Counted from the stretch's first letter, positions 24,451-39,100 are shown. The stretch is 64,000 bases of DNA from Archegozetes longisetosus (GCA_018873245.2 JAEMBT020000004.1:10412652-10476651), one strand, 5' to 3'. The notes: generated by a model from the sequence alone, not told the origin. Numbers and translations: made by a program.

Positions 24451-26083
24451 ATGGAATCAAGAACTGATGAAAGTCTACCAATTGTTGTGATCGGAGGAGG
24501 AATTGCTGGAGTTTCGTGTATTGAAGTGTTGGCTGAAGAACTACCTGATGAGCAACTTATATTAATCTCTGCCTCGAGTCTAATCAAAGTTGCCTCTAAT
24601 GTGCGAACAACTGGACGCACAATCGATGAGTTCGATGTGAGCGAACAGTCAAATAGTTACTTGGAAACTAAATTTAAAAATGTTAAAGTCATTAATAGTA
24701 AAGTCATTGCAATGAAAGCAGCAAAGCATGAGTTAACGCTTCAAAATAGCAATACTATTATATACAAAAAGTTATGCATTTGTTCTGGAGGAAAACCAAA
24801 ATTAATTAAACAACAAAACCATTTCGAACAATTTGTTTTAGGCATTAGAGACACAGAAACGGTTCAAAATTTCAAAAATAAGTTAGAATCCGCCAAACGT
24901 ATTGTGATTGTAGGCAACGGAGGAATCGCCACAGAACTGGTCTATCAAATACAAAATTGTAATATTATTTGGTCCGTAAAGGATGACTCGTTTGGGGCAA
25001 CCTTTTTTGACGCAGTCGCTGCTAAATTTTTCTCAAATAATTTAAATGATGATAATAATGATAGTAATTCTGATGAAAGTAATGTATCAAAAAGATGGAA
25101 ATATACGGTTTCTGATCAATGCAACCAATACAAGGATTCCAAAGAATTTGGAACTGCTTTGGGTCCGGACTGGGCTTTAGGTCAACAAATGAAAGGAAGT
25201 GCTCATAAAACTGTTCAAATTGAATATAATTGTGAAGTCAATCATATTTATGGAACAACTGATTCAATACCAGAATCGAAGAAATCTTCAATTGTTAACG
25301 ATTGTCTTGGAGGTAATTACGATTAACTGTGATTTTAATTTACATAAATATTTGAAACAATAGTTGTTGTTTCTTTTAGAAGATAATGTTTGGTCAATTT
25401 ATGTGGAACTAACAAATGGTCGAATATATGGCTGTGATTTCGTAGTCAGTGCAACCGGTGTTACGCCTAACACTCATTTGCTTTTAAATGGAAATAACTT
25501 TAAAACTGGTAGCGATGGCGGACTTCTTGTAAGTGTTGCGTATTTTTTCAATAGACTTTCCTTAGGTTTCCAAACAATTCAAACTATTTTAAACAATTTT
25601 CAGGTGAATAATGAAATGCTAACAAGTGAAGAGGACGTCTATGCAGCTGGAGATGTCTGTACTGCGGGCTGGCAGATTTCCGATTTCTGGTTCCAAATGC
25701 GACTGTGGACTCAGGCCAGACTTATGGGAGTTTATGCTGCATATTGTATTGCTTCTCATCTCAGAAATTCTAGTCCTCTATTGTATTTCAATTTTGAGAT
25801 CTTCGCACACGTCACACGTTTTTTCGGGTACAAAGTTGTTCTACTGGGGCTGTTTAACGGACAAAAGTTAAATAACAATTATGAAATACTTCTTCGGGTT
25901 TCGCCACAAAAAGAATTTGTTAAAGTGATCATGAAAAACGGGAAAATGTGTGGTGCTATACTTATTGGTGACACTGACCTCGAAGAAACGTTCGAAAATT
26001 TGATTTTAAATCAAATAGATTTGAGCTCATATGGAGACGACTTGTTGAATAGTAATATAGATATTGACGACTATTTTGATTAA
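24451..26083 (+). CDS. PYROXD1: Pyridine nucleotide-disulfide oxidoreductase domain-containing protein 1
   Basis: FAD/NAD(P)H-binding oxidoreductase that in animals protects the tRNA ligase complex from oxidative inactivation (known for the family). Exons 24451-25312, 25380-25528 and 25604-26083 give 496 aa, close to the about 500 aa of the human protein. Visible motifs: N-terminal dinucleotide fold [12 protein letters not shown] (about residues 11-22), CICSGGKPK, a second Rossmann motif [25 protein letters not shown], and the C-terminal FAD motif [12 protein letters not shown]. The second intron (25529-25603, GTAAGT...CAG) is 75 nt with no in-frame stop, so retention would leave the frame open. 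It is called an intron because GLLV-then-NNEM restores the family spacing. The gene faces MBF1/EDF1, with 350 bases between the two stop codons. Confidence 0.93.
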
Positions 26084-26433
26084 AGATATCTTTTATTTAT
26101 TAACATTCAGTTTTATATTGTGTTAAAATAAAATGCAAAAATTACACAATTTTTCGTCTATTATTCCTTTTAACATTGAAATCGAGATTAAATTAAGTTT
26201 AATGAAAGTCTCCAAGAGATGCTGTAACTTACTGTTAAGTCAAATAAACTGCTGCAAGAATTTTTGAAAATCAACTCCAATTTAAATTTAAATTATTTAA
26301 GCTGTAATCATAGAAATTGACAAATATTTAATTATAAAAGATAATAGTACGAAAAGTGCGAGTCGTTGAAGCTGATTAAAGCAGTTAATTGACTCGAAAC
26401 TGTATTAATAGAAAAATGGATTGAAACAAATGT
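26084..26433. other. Short intergenic spacer between convergent PYROXD1 and EDF1 genes
   Basis: 350 nt of AT-rich sequence expected to hold both 3' UTRs. Apart from the PYROXD1 poly(A) signal nothing else stands out. Confidence 0.6.
26127..26132 (+). terminator. Poly(A) signal of PYROXD1
   Basis: AATAAA 44 nt after the PYROXD1 stop codon, a usual distance for a compact 3' UTR. Confidence 0.6.
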
Positions 26434-26877
26434 TCACTTCTTTGAATTTGAAGCAATAGGCGTTCCCTTATCTTTTCCTCTCAACTTGACACCCAATGCT
26501 TTTTCTAATTTTCCTAAAATCTGTTGGTTCGGAATCGCTTTTCCAGATTCATAATCATTAACCACTTGAGGTTTTTCGCATATCTTAGTGGCCAAATCCT
26601 TTTGCGTGATGCCTTTTGCTTGTCGAGACTGTTGAATCAGTTTTGCCACATCGATCCCAACCTTTTCGTGATGTAATTCTTCTGTTTCTCTGTCCAGCTT
26701 CGCTGTGTTCAAAGTAGTGGCTGTATGTTTATTAGTGGCCGCGTTGTACTTCTTCGACGTCTCGATAGGAATTCCTTGTTTTTGCGCTGCATTAATCGCT
26801 TGTTGTGTTTTCATCTGCGATGCCTTCGGAGGCTTCTTTCGAAGATATGTAACGGTATCCCAATCGCTCTCTGACAT
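26434..26877 (-). CDS. EDF1: Multiprotein-bridging factor 1 / EDF1 (147 aa, intronless)
   Basis: Conserved transcriptional coactivator and ribosome-collision sensor (family knowledge). The N-terminal MBF1 domain begins [20 protein letters not shown] and contains [12 protein letters not shown] (about residues 28-40). The middle is the conserved [13 protein letters not shown] (61-73). The C-terminal Cro/C1-type helix-turn-helix spans about 77-132 with [11 protein letters not shown] and [13 protein letters not shown]. The length is normal for the family. The start is the only ATG before the conserved SDWDTVT motif. Confidence 0.97.
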   Translation of the reverse strand: MSESDWDTVTYLRKKPPKASQMKTQQAINAAQKQGIPIETSKKYNAATNKHTATTLNTAKLDRETEELHHEKVGIDVAKLIQQSRQAKGITQKDLATKICEKPQVVNDYESGKAIPNQQILGKLEKALGVKLRGKDKGTPIASNSKK

Positions 26878-29800
26878 TTTCCTATTAATTTGTCAATTTG
26901 TCTATTCTTGTTAATAATTAATTTAAAGAATCTTCAAACGAAACAAGTGATGTAATTTTTCAGTAATGTTTCCAAATTAATATATGGTATATGCTCGTTA
27001 TTCAATCGTTTTATCGATAGTCGTAATGTCTTTAATGCTTTGCTAAACAATCAACAATCATTATTTTTAGAAACTTTTATACATAAATTACGTCCCTTTG
27101 TTTATTTTCAAATTATTCATAAATCTTCATTTAAATTATTAATAAATCGACAACATTTATCGATTTTTACTTGGCTTAAAGTTTTGTTCACATCATCTTA
27201 TTTTGTGTATAAATTGATTCATTTTTGATACGAAGAAATTTTGTGGTTCAATAATTATTTGACACAATATTTGTTGATTTGGAACATTGCTACGAAAGCA
27301 TGAGGTAAAACTACAAATCGATGTTTGTGAGTTCGTCACAAAACTATTGATAAAATACTAACATTTTCTTCCAATAGATTGCACTGAGAGACTGGTATTA
27401 TTACATTTCGGTAAGTTTACTGCAGTTTTATGATTTAGATGTAATCGAGGTTAACTAACAACAATGAAAAAGTCAATTAATTTGATAGATAGCACATGAG
27501 ATGAATTGCTTAATTCATAGCAATTAAATTGCAATCAAACAATTGCAGACTTTATTGTTTAGGCTTAAATCAAAAGAACGTTCAGCACATTGTATCAGTT
27601 TTGCATACATTATATCAACATTAAAACTAATGAATATGCTTATAATTAATTAAAGACTTGTTTATTAATTTGTTTCTCACTTCATATTTCAATTAAGCAA
27701 AACGTCAAACAAATGTGATAGTACTGTATGTCAACTTTATACCTTGATTTATGTTGGTATGTACTTCAATCAGCTTTTGAACCTTGAATCAGGTTGCATT
27801 TTGAATAAATTGCGATTGTTTCAACTAATTGAACCACTACTTCACTTAATACGCTGTAAATCTTAACAAGTAGTTTCCAGTCTGCATATCTGATCAATTC
27901 TAGCATTGGGTTTATGTTTCTCATACTACTTTGTAACAGATATTTCAAAATGAGCAGTCTTAGCAATAACAAGCTCTGTATGTAAATGCACTTTTTTTAA
28001 AAGTATTGTCCAATTTATTATTGTACTGAACTCAATAATTTATTTTTTACTGACTTTCATGGTCTTAAATTGATTTAATCCATGAAATTATAGAAAATTG
28101 AGATTAAAAATATAAAAGTTTAATCATAAGAACGTCAAAGTTTTTATGGTCTATATATAATAAGAACTTTGCTATAAAAATAAGTTATAAAAATAATGGT
28201 TGGATTTATGTTTTACTCAAACTACTGAATAGAGTTTAAGATTAATTAGGATCTTCTATTTTTGGAACACTGTGTCTCATGCCTGCAAACTGCGGGTAAT
28301 TATTCTAAACTAAACAAATAAAAATATAAACTTTATTTAACGTTTTTTGGAGAAACTCGTTTGACAAAAACGTTTAGATTTATTGTGTTTGCAGATAAGA
28401 GCAAAGGGTTTAATAGTTATTCTTTTATTACCTTAGTTAATATGCGGTTATAGTGGATCTCGATTTTACTCTAGTATTACAATAATTATAATACTCTAAT
28501 TACACTAAACTTTAGTACTTAATTCCCTCAACTTGTAAGTTAAGTTCACATCAATTAATTATTTCAGACACACTTTGCATAGCGAACAAAGAAATTATCG
28601 GAAATTATAGTTCGCAGACAATTATTTGAAAGCAAAAGGAAAAACTAATTTTGTTCAGAGAAACTTTGTTTGTAAAAGTATTACGAGTACTGCAAAGAAC
28701 TGAATATAACCAAAAAAGTCTATTCCATTTAATATTGCAAATGTGTTTGTAATAAAAAACTAATATAAGTTTAGGTAGTTTTTGGTTACACCCCATAGAT
28801 ATCAGTGTGAAATGATTTATGATTTTCGAATTAATCGAATTGATTAGTCTTTTAAAATTGATAACTTCGAAAAAGAGTTGACTTTTATCTGATTGATATT
28901 CAGCAAAATTTCCGTAAATGAAGTGAATAACCGAAAGCACTTTTTAAGACAAAAATAAATCATGTGTTGAGCTGTGGCCATAGGTTGAAAAGCCGTGATT
29001 GAACCGTAATTGTTATTCTGTACTAAGTTTTATTAAACTTTTATTTAATACAATATATCTGATTAGGTTTTAGGTACAGTTTTAGTGCTCACTTAGGCAT
29101 AGTGTAAACAAAGCAAACCATACGTGAAAACAAGGTTTGGCCCAGAAATAACTTCAATTAAATAATTCATGTGCAAAAATAAAGTTTGCTCTCATAACTC
29201 CTCATAAGTTATTTAATACATATTCAATTAGCAGACAAATCAATTCTTTGAGATTAATTAGAAAATATAAAAATAAAACTCATTTACATGAGTTTGGCAT
29301 TAAACGTAAGAACGCATAGCAACTATTTTCGATGAATTTAATAAACTTTTCTGCAAACTCTAAACAAACTTTTTCCTTATGCTATATTTTGTTTTTCTTT
29401 TGCTACTCATTGGCATACGATAAGTAAACTGAAAGTTGCTTTTGATGTAATTTATTTAAGTGTAGGAAACAGTTCATAGGACATAGACGTGATAATACGT
29501 CAGGCAGTGTTGTTGTTAGAGCCAGAACTGCCCCAATATAGGCTCCACAGCTGGCATATAATTGCTTGAACTGGTATTTAGACATGTGCAAAGCTGAATA
29601 TCCAGAACCAAATCCCAGTGACGTGTCTGGTTAGTAGTGTTACTAAAACACGCCATTTCTATACAGCACATCCTTCTACTGAACAACAAATCCTTAATCT
29701 TTTTTCTACTTAAAAAATCCAAAGTTTTAGTCTAATTTTTATGATCTCTTATCCAACTAGAAAGTACTATTGTTGAAGACTTACAGGATGTTATTTTTTG

Positions 29801-31434
29801 TTAATGGTGATAAATCGGAAGTGTCGATAAGTCCGGTTCACAAATCAGTTGTAAATAGAAATCTTATCAGTTGAAAGATGTTGAGCCTTAACTTTTCAAT
29901 ATGCCAGGGGAACCTTCAAAACACTTATTACTTATTGAACTCAAATATCTTAAGATCGACTAACCCATTAGCTATATCTACACAGGTAGATAAGAACAGA
30001 TTATCGTTGCAGTGACTCATTTCAATATTGATTAGATTTACTATTTCATACATAGGGAGAAACTTCCATTTCGTCATAAGATTTGGTGATTTAATCACTT
30101 TGTGTCACTATCTAATTTATGTGTTTGAATATTTCATTTAGTCATTAATACTATAGTGAACTGAGAAAAACGAACCATAAGAGACTCCTATATTTTCAAA
30201 TTGGGCAAATCATAAGTAAATAAACATTTGTATTTAAACCTTATCTCTAGTCCTTAACTACAATAGCTTAGGAAATTATTAAATAACAAAATTATCTTTT
30301 TGTGTTTATTTAAGTTTAATTGGGGTAATATACTCAATCGCTAACAATTCACACAGTTATAATTGGGTTTTGAGTCATTTATATAGTAAGTTTCAGTATA
30401 TAAAAGACTTATTGTAATTTTTATTAGAAATTCTTATATTAAATGTTATAATAAAAGTTTATGAGAAACAGTACCGTTTACTTTGTGAACTTTAGTGTCA
30501 AATCTAATCAAAATTGAATCAGATTTCTACTTAATTTCTACCTAATATAAACTAAGCTAACTATGGATACTTTGAAAGCAAAATATAAATGAAATAATTA
30601 ATTTTCTAGAAGAATTACTTATAATATGAGAAACGAGTGGAATTGGTTGAGAAGTGGTGTTTTAGGGACACTAGTATTAGTGTAAAGGCTGTTAACCAAA
30701 TGGATGTTAACACAAAGCAGGGAGCAACAGCACAGCACAGTTGAGAGAGACTCGAATTGAACAAAATAGTCGAACGCTTGCTATGGGTATAAGGAATGAA
30801 AAGGCGAACCAGACTTAGAACGATAGTAGTCTTCATAGAGCTGACACTCAACTAAACTGCAGTCTCTCTATTGATACATTCATAACAAACAATGAATGTT
30901 TGAATTACAATAAGTTCTGATGTTGTGCTCAAATCGCAAACTAGTCTCACATTATGTTATACAATGGATTTATTTATTATTGACCAAAATACTACTTATT
31001 TGTAAGTATTAATTCATTATATTTTTTAGTATTAAGTTATGAGTTGAATGCATTTGTTTCTCTGTTATGATTTTGTGAGTGAACGAGTCGTAGGACTTAA
31101 CCAATACATCTATTGTATAGTTATATAGCATAGAGTCTAATGCACCAAGGAGAGAGAGAGAGAGAGAGAGTCTCCTCTCTCTCTCCCCCTCTCTATCTCT
31201 CTTCTGTTCTCTTGCTTAAATCTCTCTTATTCTCTCTCTGATTGTGTGGTGCAATCCATGGTTTTTTGTAATATATACTAAGAGAAAAGTGTAGAACGAA
31301 AGCAATGCAAAAGACATACAGTAATGCTATGAAACGATAGTAATGTTGTGTTGGTAGCAAATGTATAGCTCTTTGTTGTACTTGTAGGTTGAGGCGTAGC
31401 CTTCGTCGAGCATTCACAGAACAGAACCCAAACT
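26878..31434. other. Intergenic stretch upstream of DYRK2 and of EDF1
   Basis: About 4.5 kb shared upstream region of two divergently oriented genes. I see no coding similarity. The only notable sequence is the GA/CT tract at 31149-31215. Confidence 0.55.
31149..31215. repeat. (GA)n followed by (CT)n, self-complementary, upstream of DYRK2
   Basis: A GA run (31149-31170) is followed at once by a CT-rich run (31171-31215). The two can pair as a hairpin, and both strands present GAGAG sites. The tract lies about 220-290 bases before the DYRK2 ATG. GAGA tracts are common arthropod promoter elements bound by GAGA-type factors; a promoter role here is inference. Confidence 0.7.
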
Positions 31435-33408
31435 ATGCCCCTCTCGCGTACGAGATCATTGATCGCTAACATCAACGGTGCACCGAATGACTCATTCTTA
31501 CCGCAGATCACAGACAAAACTAGTAATATTAATGGTCCAATTCTTTTACCACCAATCACTAAGACGTCTACTTTTGCTGGATTTAAAGCAACCACTTATA
31601 CAAACAGAGATAATCTAGGCGTTGACCCGCAATCACAACAACAGTCGCAACAGCAACCATACGAAGATCAACAACACATGCACTCTAACGGAGAAGCGGT
31701 CACTTTGCCGCGTGCTTCAGTCCAAAATAATCAGCTACCGGAAGTCAGTCCAACATCAGGTTCGATGTCGAACGAAGAGATCGATAAGAGCAGTACAATC
31801 ACATCAAATGGAGTCAAGTCTAAGCCATTGGTGGTGACCCCAGAACAGGTGATGAAGTTATACGCATATAAGTTGACACCTTATGAACACCACGAAATCT
31901 TCGGCTATTCGCAAATCTATTTTATTGGTGCCAACGCTAAGAAGCGTCAGGGAGTGATCGGTGGACCCAATAATTGTGGATATGACGACGAACATGGATC
32001 CTATCTTCACGTTCCTCACGATCATATCGCTTACAGATATGAAATGTTAAAAATAATAGGAAAGGGAAGTTTTGGTCAAGTGATCAAAGCCTATGACCAC
32101 AAAACCCAACAGCACGTGGCCTTAAAAATGGTGCGAAACGAGAAACGGTTTCATAGACAGGCTCAAGAAGAGATCAGAATTTTGGATCATATGAGGAAAC
32201 AGGACAAAGACAATTCAATGAATATAATACATATGTTCGAAAATTTTACATTCCGTAACCATATGTGCATCACTTTCGAACTTCTTAGTGTCAATCTGTA
32301 TGAACTAATCAAAAAGAACAAATTTCAGGGATTCAGTATCCAATTGGTCAGAAGATTTGCGTATTCAATACTAAGATGTCTCGAAGCCTTGTATAATAAT
32401 AAGATAATTCATTGCGATCTCAAGCCTGAAAACGTACTGCTCAAACAACAGGGAAGGAGTGGTATCAAAGTCATAGATTTCGGCTCGAGTTGTTTTGAAC
32501 ACCAACGCGTCTACACTTACATTCAGTCTCGCTTCTATCGAGCGCCAGAAGTCATTCTCGGGGCTAAGTATGGAATGCCTATTGATATGTGGAGCTTAGG
32601 CTGCATTTTAGCTGAATTGGCCACTGGCTATCCTTTACTGCCGGGTGAAGACGAGTTCGACCAGTTGGCCTGTATTATCGAACTGCTAGGAATGCCTCCT
32701 CAGAAACTACTCGATCAATCGAAGAGAGCCAAGAACTTCATCAGCTCAAAAGGTTACCCTCGATATTGCACTTCTACGCCTCTGTCTGATGGCAGTGTCG
32801 TTATCAATGGTGGCCGATCTCGACGTGGCAAAATGCGTGGTCCGCCTGCCTCTAAAGAGTGGTCATCAGCTCTTAAGGGCTGTGACGACGAATACTTCAT
32901 TGATTTTATTAAGAAATGCCTCGAGTGGGATCCCTCGACACGAATGACCCCTTACACGGCTCTAAGACATTCATGGCTTACGAGACGACGACTACCGCGT
33001 CCACCACAAAATAGTGATAATTCTGCTGTGAGTGAATCATCACCTGTGCGTCATCATCAAACTAACTCTCATCACAACAATTATTCAACTAATAACAACA
33101 CTACTGTCGCCACTACTAATCGGGTTAGAAAATCAATGGTCGACGAAGTGTTACTCGGAGAAAGTGACGGAACTTATTTGACCAGAATTTGGGATCCGAA
33201 TAATCCGGACTCGACTAATGGGATCTCGACTTTGAGAGCCCGTAAAGATGAGAGAAATGTGAGAAAAGACTCGCGAATTGTTAATTCAATTAATAATAAG
33301 TTGCATAAAGAAAAAGTGCGCGTCGACGACAACGTGAGCAGTGGTAGTGGCCAGAACGGAAGAACGTGGTCAAATGAAGGATATCTTACGGTTATTAGAT
33401 TTAAATGA
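31435..33408 (+). CDS. DYRK2: Dual-specificity tyrosine-regulated kinase, DYRK2-like (657 aa)
   Basis: Class II DYRK: autophosphorylates the activation-loop tyrosine during translation, then phosphorylates Ser/Thr substrates. The N terminus is poorly conserved and Gln-rich (about 60-80). The class II NAPA and DH-box region spans about residues 134-199 with [20 protein letters not shown] and a DDEHGSY motif. The kinase domain runs from Y200 to about 513: glycine loop IGKGSFGQV, catalytic Lys231, HCDLKPEN with Asp328, DFG at 348-350, and activation loop YTY at 360-362 followed by SRFYRAPEV. The C terminus is Asn/Ser-rich. The full coding region is in one exon, as most of it is in human DYRK2. 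The region before the ATG contains an AG (31387-31388) that may be the acceptor of a 5' UTR intron. Drosophila's counterpart is smi35A. Confidence 0.95.
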   Translation: MPLSRTRSLIANINGAPNDSFLPQITDKTSNINGPILLPPITKTSTFAGFKATTYTNRDNLGVDPQSQQQSQQQPYEDQQHMHSNGEAVTLPRASVQNNQLPEVSPTSGSMSNEEIDKSSTITSNGVKSKPLVVTPEQVMKLYAYKLTPYEHHEIFGYSQIYFIGANAKKRQGVIGGPNNCGYDDEHGSYLHVPHDHIAYRYEMLKIIGKGSFGQVIKAYDHKTQQHVALKMVRNEKRFHRQAQEEIRILDHMRKQDKDNSMNIIHMFENFTFRNHMCITFELLSVNLYELIKKNKFQGFSIQLVRRFAYSILRCLEALYNNKIIHCDLKPENVLLKQQGRSGIKVIDFGSSCFEHQRVYTYIQSRFYRAPEVILGAKYGMPIDMWSLGCILAELATGYPLLPGEDEFDQLACIIELLGMPPQKLLDQSKRAKNFISSKGYPRYCTSTPLSDGSVVINGGRSRRGKMRGPPASKEWSSALKGCDDEYFIDFIKKCLEWDPSTRMTPYTALRHSWLTRRRLPRPPQNSDNSAVSESSPVRHHQTNSHHNNYSTNNNTTVATTNRVRKSMVDEVLLGESDGTYLTRIWDPNNPDSTNGISTLRARKDERNVRKDSRIVNSINNKLHKEKVRVDDNVSSGSGQNGRTWSNEGYLTVIRFK

Positions 33409-36150
33409 TGATTAGTTTAGTTATAGTGATGTGAATTTAGTGTTTTTTGCTTTTTTGTAAGACTAAAAAACATGAACAGATTTCGTGTATTGTTAAGTGA
33501 ATAATTTAAAAGCCATTAGTAATTGATGTGAGACTCATATCTTCATGTAATCATTGGTCGATGTTACACTTTCTGCTCTATCTGTTTGATCATTGACGCC
33601 TGAGCCATTTTGTGATCCTTTTGCAGTTAAGACTTGATTGAGACTCAAAACGATAACCTTCTTATCTGTTGAAAACCGTCCTCAAGGCTTATGATGGCTC
33701 TAACGATGGCTATTTTGCATTGACTGACATACTCGCAAACTAGAAACGGATATAGACTTTGGTTTTAAAGATATCGATCGATTATTAGCCAAATTAAGTG
33801 ATGTATTTGTGTGAAAGTAAGGCCTAATTGTTTAGTAAAATTTTAATTTAATCGTGAAATCCAATTGTATACATAGTCTGAGTAGATTTAAACACTTTTG
33901 GTAAATATACTCAGATTATATCCAGACATAGAATTTATTTATAAATTTATAAAGTTTTAAACACGACCTAAGCAATCAGTTCACATTTGAATCATGTTTA
34001 AAAGATCTGTTGAAAAATGTTTTGGATAAAGACAAGGTGTTTTATTTATACAAACTGTTTGAAATTATAATTGCATGAAAAACCATTAAGTATGATGACT
34101 GCCAAAATCTGTTTTCTCTTCTTTTTAATGCCTTATACAATCGTTTTTTTTATTTCAATTCTCTATTCACAATTGTCTCTACTCAGAAAGTCCACGTTCA
34201 TAAACATTCGTATACATTATTAAATGCCATCTACTTCCTGAATCATTGAACGGGAGCCTAAGTTTTAGAAAACGCAATGTTAGTTAATATTCAATATTAT
34301 GACTTAAAGAGCAGTGTATCCATGCCTTCACATACCACCCTTTCCAATGAGAGCGTTTCAGCGTTTAAACCATTACAAATACCCTCTTTTTAGCTACCAT
34401 TCAATTACCAAACCTCACGATACTGTTCGCAACTCTAGACTAAACTTGAAGAAAATAATGACAGCTTTTTCAACCTTTTCTACTCTAAACCCTTTGAAAG
34501 ATGCATCCTTTGTCATTCATTGCATTCAAAGCATTCAGGATTATTAAATTGCAATTGAAAATACTGTCAAATACCTGTCATATAAAAACATTTTAGGACT
34601 CAGTGTGTCCTTAACCCAAAGCCCACTAAACTTGAATTAGTAGTGATTATATACCATAAACCGATGCTTTTGAAGTATTTGTTAATTTTTATAAAACCTG
34701 TGAAAACAATTTGCGTCAGATTATTACTAGGCCTATGATCAATTGGATAATTAGTTTTGCAGGCATTTTCAATGAAGTTTTTAGACAATTTATACAAGTT
34801 TAGAATAGCTCGCAGCTTTTATTTATGCTGAATGTAATGAAGCAATAATATACTTAAAACTACTTCTAGCATAAGGGCAAATATCAAATCAATACTAACT
34901 CCGCAGATCACTATAGCATTTAATGGATGAGAAATTAGCCTAAATAAAGGTTTAGTCTGAGAGTGAAGAAGAAATCTTATTTGGTCAATATAATAGCATC
35001 TATAATATTAGTATCGCGTGTATCATACATGCAATTAAACTAAGCAGGAAGTCAATATACCCCATCCTCAACATCTAACTTCAACTTTTGTGCAAACTTT
35101 CCAACACTTTAAATTCTTCTACTATTCCTTCAGTTCAGTTCAAGCTCTTTGATGACAATCTTTAGTTTGTACGCAATTAAACCTCTCAGTCCTTCTTTTT
35201 AATAATAGATTAGTCAACTCTGCAGTTGAGTTTTAGGAAGAATTGACAGATTTTCTTATTCTAAAAATAAAGAATAAACTCGAATGTGTGTAGTTTGCAC
35301 AGCAGTTGAATAAAGGAGAAGAACAAGGTTTCCATTTAAATGAGACTCAATTCCAGCTATTATTACCTATGCTTTAGACAAAAATAGTCTCAAATATATC
35401 TCGCTCTATATCTTATTGGAATTTAATATAACTTGACTTACGATAGAAAAACCATTAAACAATCAATAAGAAGTTTATTTGGTGTTTGAATATTGCTATT
35501 AAATTCCTTAAATCGATTGAAAACTCTTAACGCTTGAATCCTTGTTCATTGCTGTCATCAAAGATGTATTGTCAGCATATAATCTCGAATCTAAGGCCAA
35601 CACATAAAAGGATTAAAAGTTTGCTTAATTAAAGCTCATAACTGTGCCGCTTTTTTATACGACTTTTAAAATTAATGTTTTTCTCCAATTTTACAAAATG
35701 CATATTACATTAATTTTGCGCTAATTTTCAACTTTTTCAATTTATTGACGGACATAAACGTCTCTAAATTTGGCGATGCAGATAATCATTATGAGAGTTG
35801 CAAAATTGATTGTTGTCAAATGGACACATCTAACTAGTTATTAAACCGAACAATTTCAGTAATCGTAAGGAAAATTGAATAGAGGAAAAGCAATGTAAAA
35901 CTGATATGCCATACATGGATATATCCGTTTGAATAATGGTTATCGTGCGCGCAGAAAATGGATTAAATTTTTTTTTATCATTCAATCAAAATCAAGATCA
36001 CATAAAATTGAGCGCAATATTAATGTATTAGTAGTGCCTGTGATAACAAACAAAAGTCATTAAGTAATTCGATCCGAACTGATTTATTGAAAAACAAAGA
36101 GAGTAAGTGTTGCTTTCATAGTCTAAAGACATTGTTTGGAGACGAGAAGT

Positions 36151-36186
36151 ATATATATATATATATGTATGTATGTATATATATAA
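36151..36186. repeat. (AT)n/(ATGT)n microsatellite
   Basis: TATATATA run passing into three GTAT units and back to TATATA, in the gene desert. Confidence 0.85.
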
Positions 36187-39100
36187 ATTTGAGTTGGATG
36201 TGATTTAGTTAGGATTAGAAAGAGAATGAAATATATATAAGCCTTGAACCAAATAGATTGACGTTAAATATGCTATTTCTCAATAGACATAGTTGAGGAC
36301 AACTGGTTTCCTTTTATATAATATTTATACATTTTGACTACTTTTGCTTTAGTATCACATCTGATGTGTTTCTCCCACATTCTAATTATTTCCTCGTCAT
36401 TGTCGTGTAATTCCAAAGTTCAACTGCTCAACAGTCTTAATGGCATTGTATTCCAAGGTTTCTCCTCTATTATCTCAATCCATTATGATTTTGATTATTA
36501 CTATTATTTAAAGAAAAGCCTTAACTGTTTAAAAAATGAAATTTTCATTTCATTTCAGCTGATCTGACATATGATAGGAGAATAAAGTATAATAAACTTA
36601 TTATGATCTAAAAGTTTATGATGAAGTCAGTTATACTAGATTTGGGTCATTTAATTATTAGCACTACCACCGCCGCCACCACCGCCACCACAACCACTAG
36701 GATCAGAAGAAGCAAAAGCAGATTTAATCGAAAGAAGCATAAGTTACTTCCCTATAGCCCACTATAAGTGCCAGATTGAAGAAAAACTCTTGCATTAAGC
36801 ACATTGTATTAGTGGCCCATATATTAGTTTTTTAGCTGATTTTATTAATAATCTACCTTAACGTACGCTTCATAGGCCTATTATTGATTTGGTTGGCTTG
36901 TTTAGCTCTTCCTATTCCTAGTTTTACTCTATCGTAAAGCATAACATAGCAGCTGTTGACAACTGAATCCTAACTCCTAGGCATATACTTCGCGGCGTCC
37001 TATCACTATGTCATCTCTTTTTGCATTATATGAAAAAATCATTCGAGAAATGAGAGCAACACTTACTTGGAGGAATTGTATTATGAGTGTTATTATTATT
37101 ATTATTATTATCTATACAAGAAAACTACGAGTGTTTTAATATTAGTAAAAAACAAAACTGGAAGACACATAAGACATAATACACTTAAGTCCTTATTGAT
37201 AAAAATGCCACTTAAGAAGAGAAAGGGATTTTATAATTACCATTGCCTTTGTATTAATTACTATATTAATTGCGCCGAACGCTCTCTCCATTAATCATTA
37301 ATATGATAATGAGCAAAGTTCAGTAACTGACGGCTATTTTATTTAGCCAACAACTTATAATTGCAAACCTTTTTTACTACTAAATAAGTTGATAAATACT
37401 GGTCCAATATTGAAATCTGAGCAGATTCTTATGCATTTTTAAAATCTACCAAAACAAACATTACCAAAATGTTGAGAGACAACTTTTCTCTTTAATTACA
37501 TATACATGATCGAACAGAAATCAATAATTAACGTAATTAATTATTGATAGTAGTTAAACATATGAATACTAAAACTACACTCGATTGCTTAAAGAACTGA
37601 ATTTGCTTTTTAGACAAAACTGTTTTTTAGCTTTAATTCTGAATTTGTGTTCCTTATTATCTCACTATGTATAGAAAAACAAACTCATTTGTAAATAGTT
37701 ATCAAATAATTCTGTTTAGTTGTACTTTTAATGTAAATATAGTCTAATGCAGTCGAATATTTCCAAATTATTTAATGCACTTATTATTACAATAAATGTT
37801 TTCAATTTTGATGATCATAACTGATAAGGTTTGATCCATTAAGAAAAGAGTATATCTATGATAATGATATATATGTTGATTCATTATTACCAATAATGTC
37901 TAATTAAGAAACAGCACACAAACTGCGTCACCCAACTCATAAGTTGACATTTCTTTTTAGATTAAACCCCCTTTTCTTTATCTCATTTATCTAAGACAAC
38001 CAGTCAAATACTAGTTTCACATTAAATTATAGTTAATTCAATCAATTAGTTTTAGATTTAGTATTCATAGCTTCCAAGGCTTCTGTTTCTTCACTCAGAA
38101 TATGCTGAAGTGACGCTTTTTTGTCTTTCAATGCAATTCAATTGAAATTTGATTTCAGTTTTTCACTCAAACCAAATTTGAATTTTCAATTGAAGTTTAC
38201 CAATTTGACTATTTGTGTGTTAATTCTAATTGAAATTGTACTATAGCGGCAACTCTAAGAATCGATTTGCTTTTAAAGTTTAGTAAATATTTAGGCGGCA
38301 GACAATTATATACATATTCACTATTGTATATAATATAAGTGAAAATAACTTCTTTTTGTTGCTGCTCTAGTGATTGGTATTTATTTAAAAAGAAATTTTC
38401 TGTATTTAAGCGTATTGTCAGATTTTTTTTAGATAGAAATGTATACAATGTCAGGATATCTCGTATTATAGACATTTTTACTAATGTAATGAGTTTTGAG
38501 CAAAAATGATTGCAACTCTCATCATAATGGTCTCAATTTGTTATCAAATTTCTCAATTTCTGATGCGTTTCATTTAATAAATAAAAATGCATCTCAACAA
38601 TCAATTAGTCTTTTCTGGACTTTTCTTTAGTTGTTTTGCTGGTTAGAAATCGGGTTATTTTGACTGCGATTCACGGACGAAAAGCTAAAAGCGTTAAAGT
38701 ATTTAAGAAAGAAGTGGAGATATAGGTTGTGCATCTTTAATAGCTGATAACTTATGGTGTAACAAATGGTTCAATTGTATTAATATATACATTATAGGGT
38801 ATATTGTCATTTATTTTTCTACCCATAGATATATTTTTAACTTTGAAACGTCACTCAAAATCAATAGAGGAGAACATATTAGAGTAGAGGTAAGTTATAG
38901 GCAGCCAAATAGCTCACTGAAAAACACTCTGAAAAAGATTCCGAAAATATGAAACGACAATTGATCAATAATAAGTATGACACTATCTATTTAGTGGAAT
39001 TTGCATTGAAATTCAGTGCAATATAAGTAGAAATGATATAACCCAGAGTCTACTGAGCGAGAACTTAGTAATAATTCTTTTTTACTGCACTCCCATTTTC

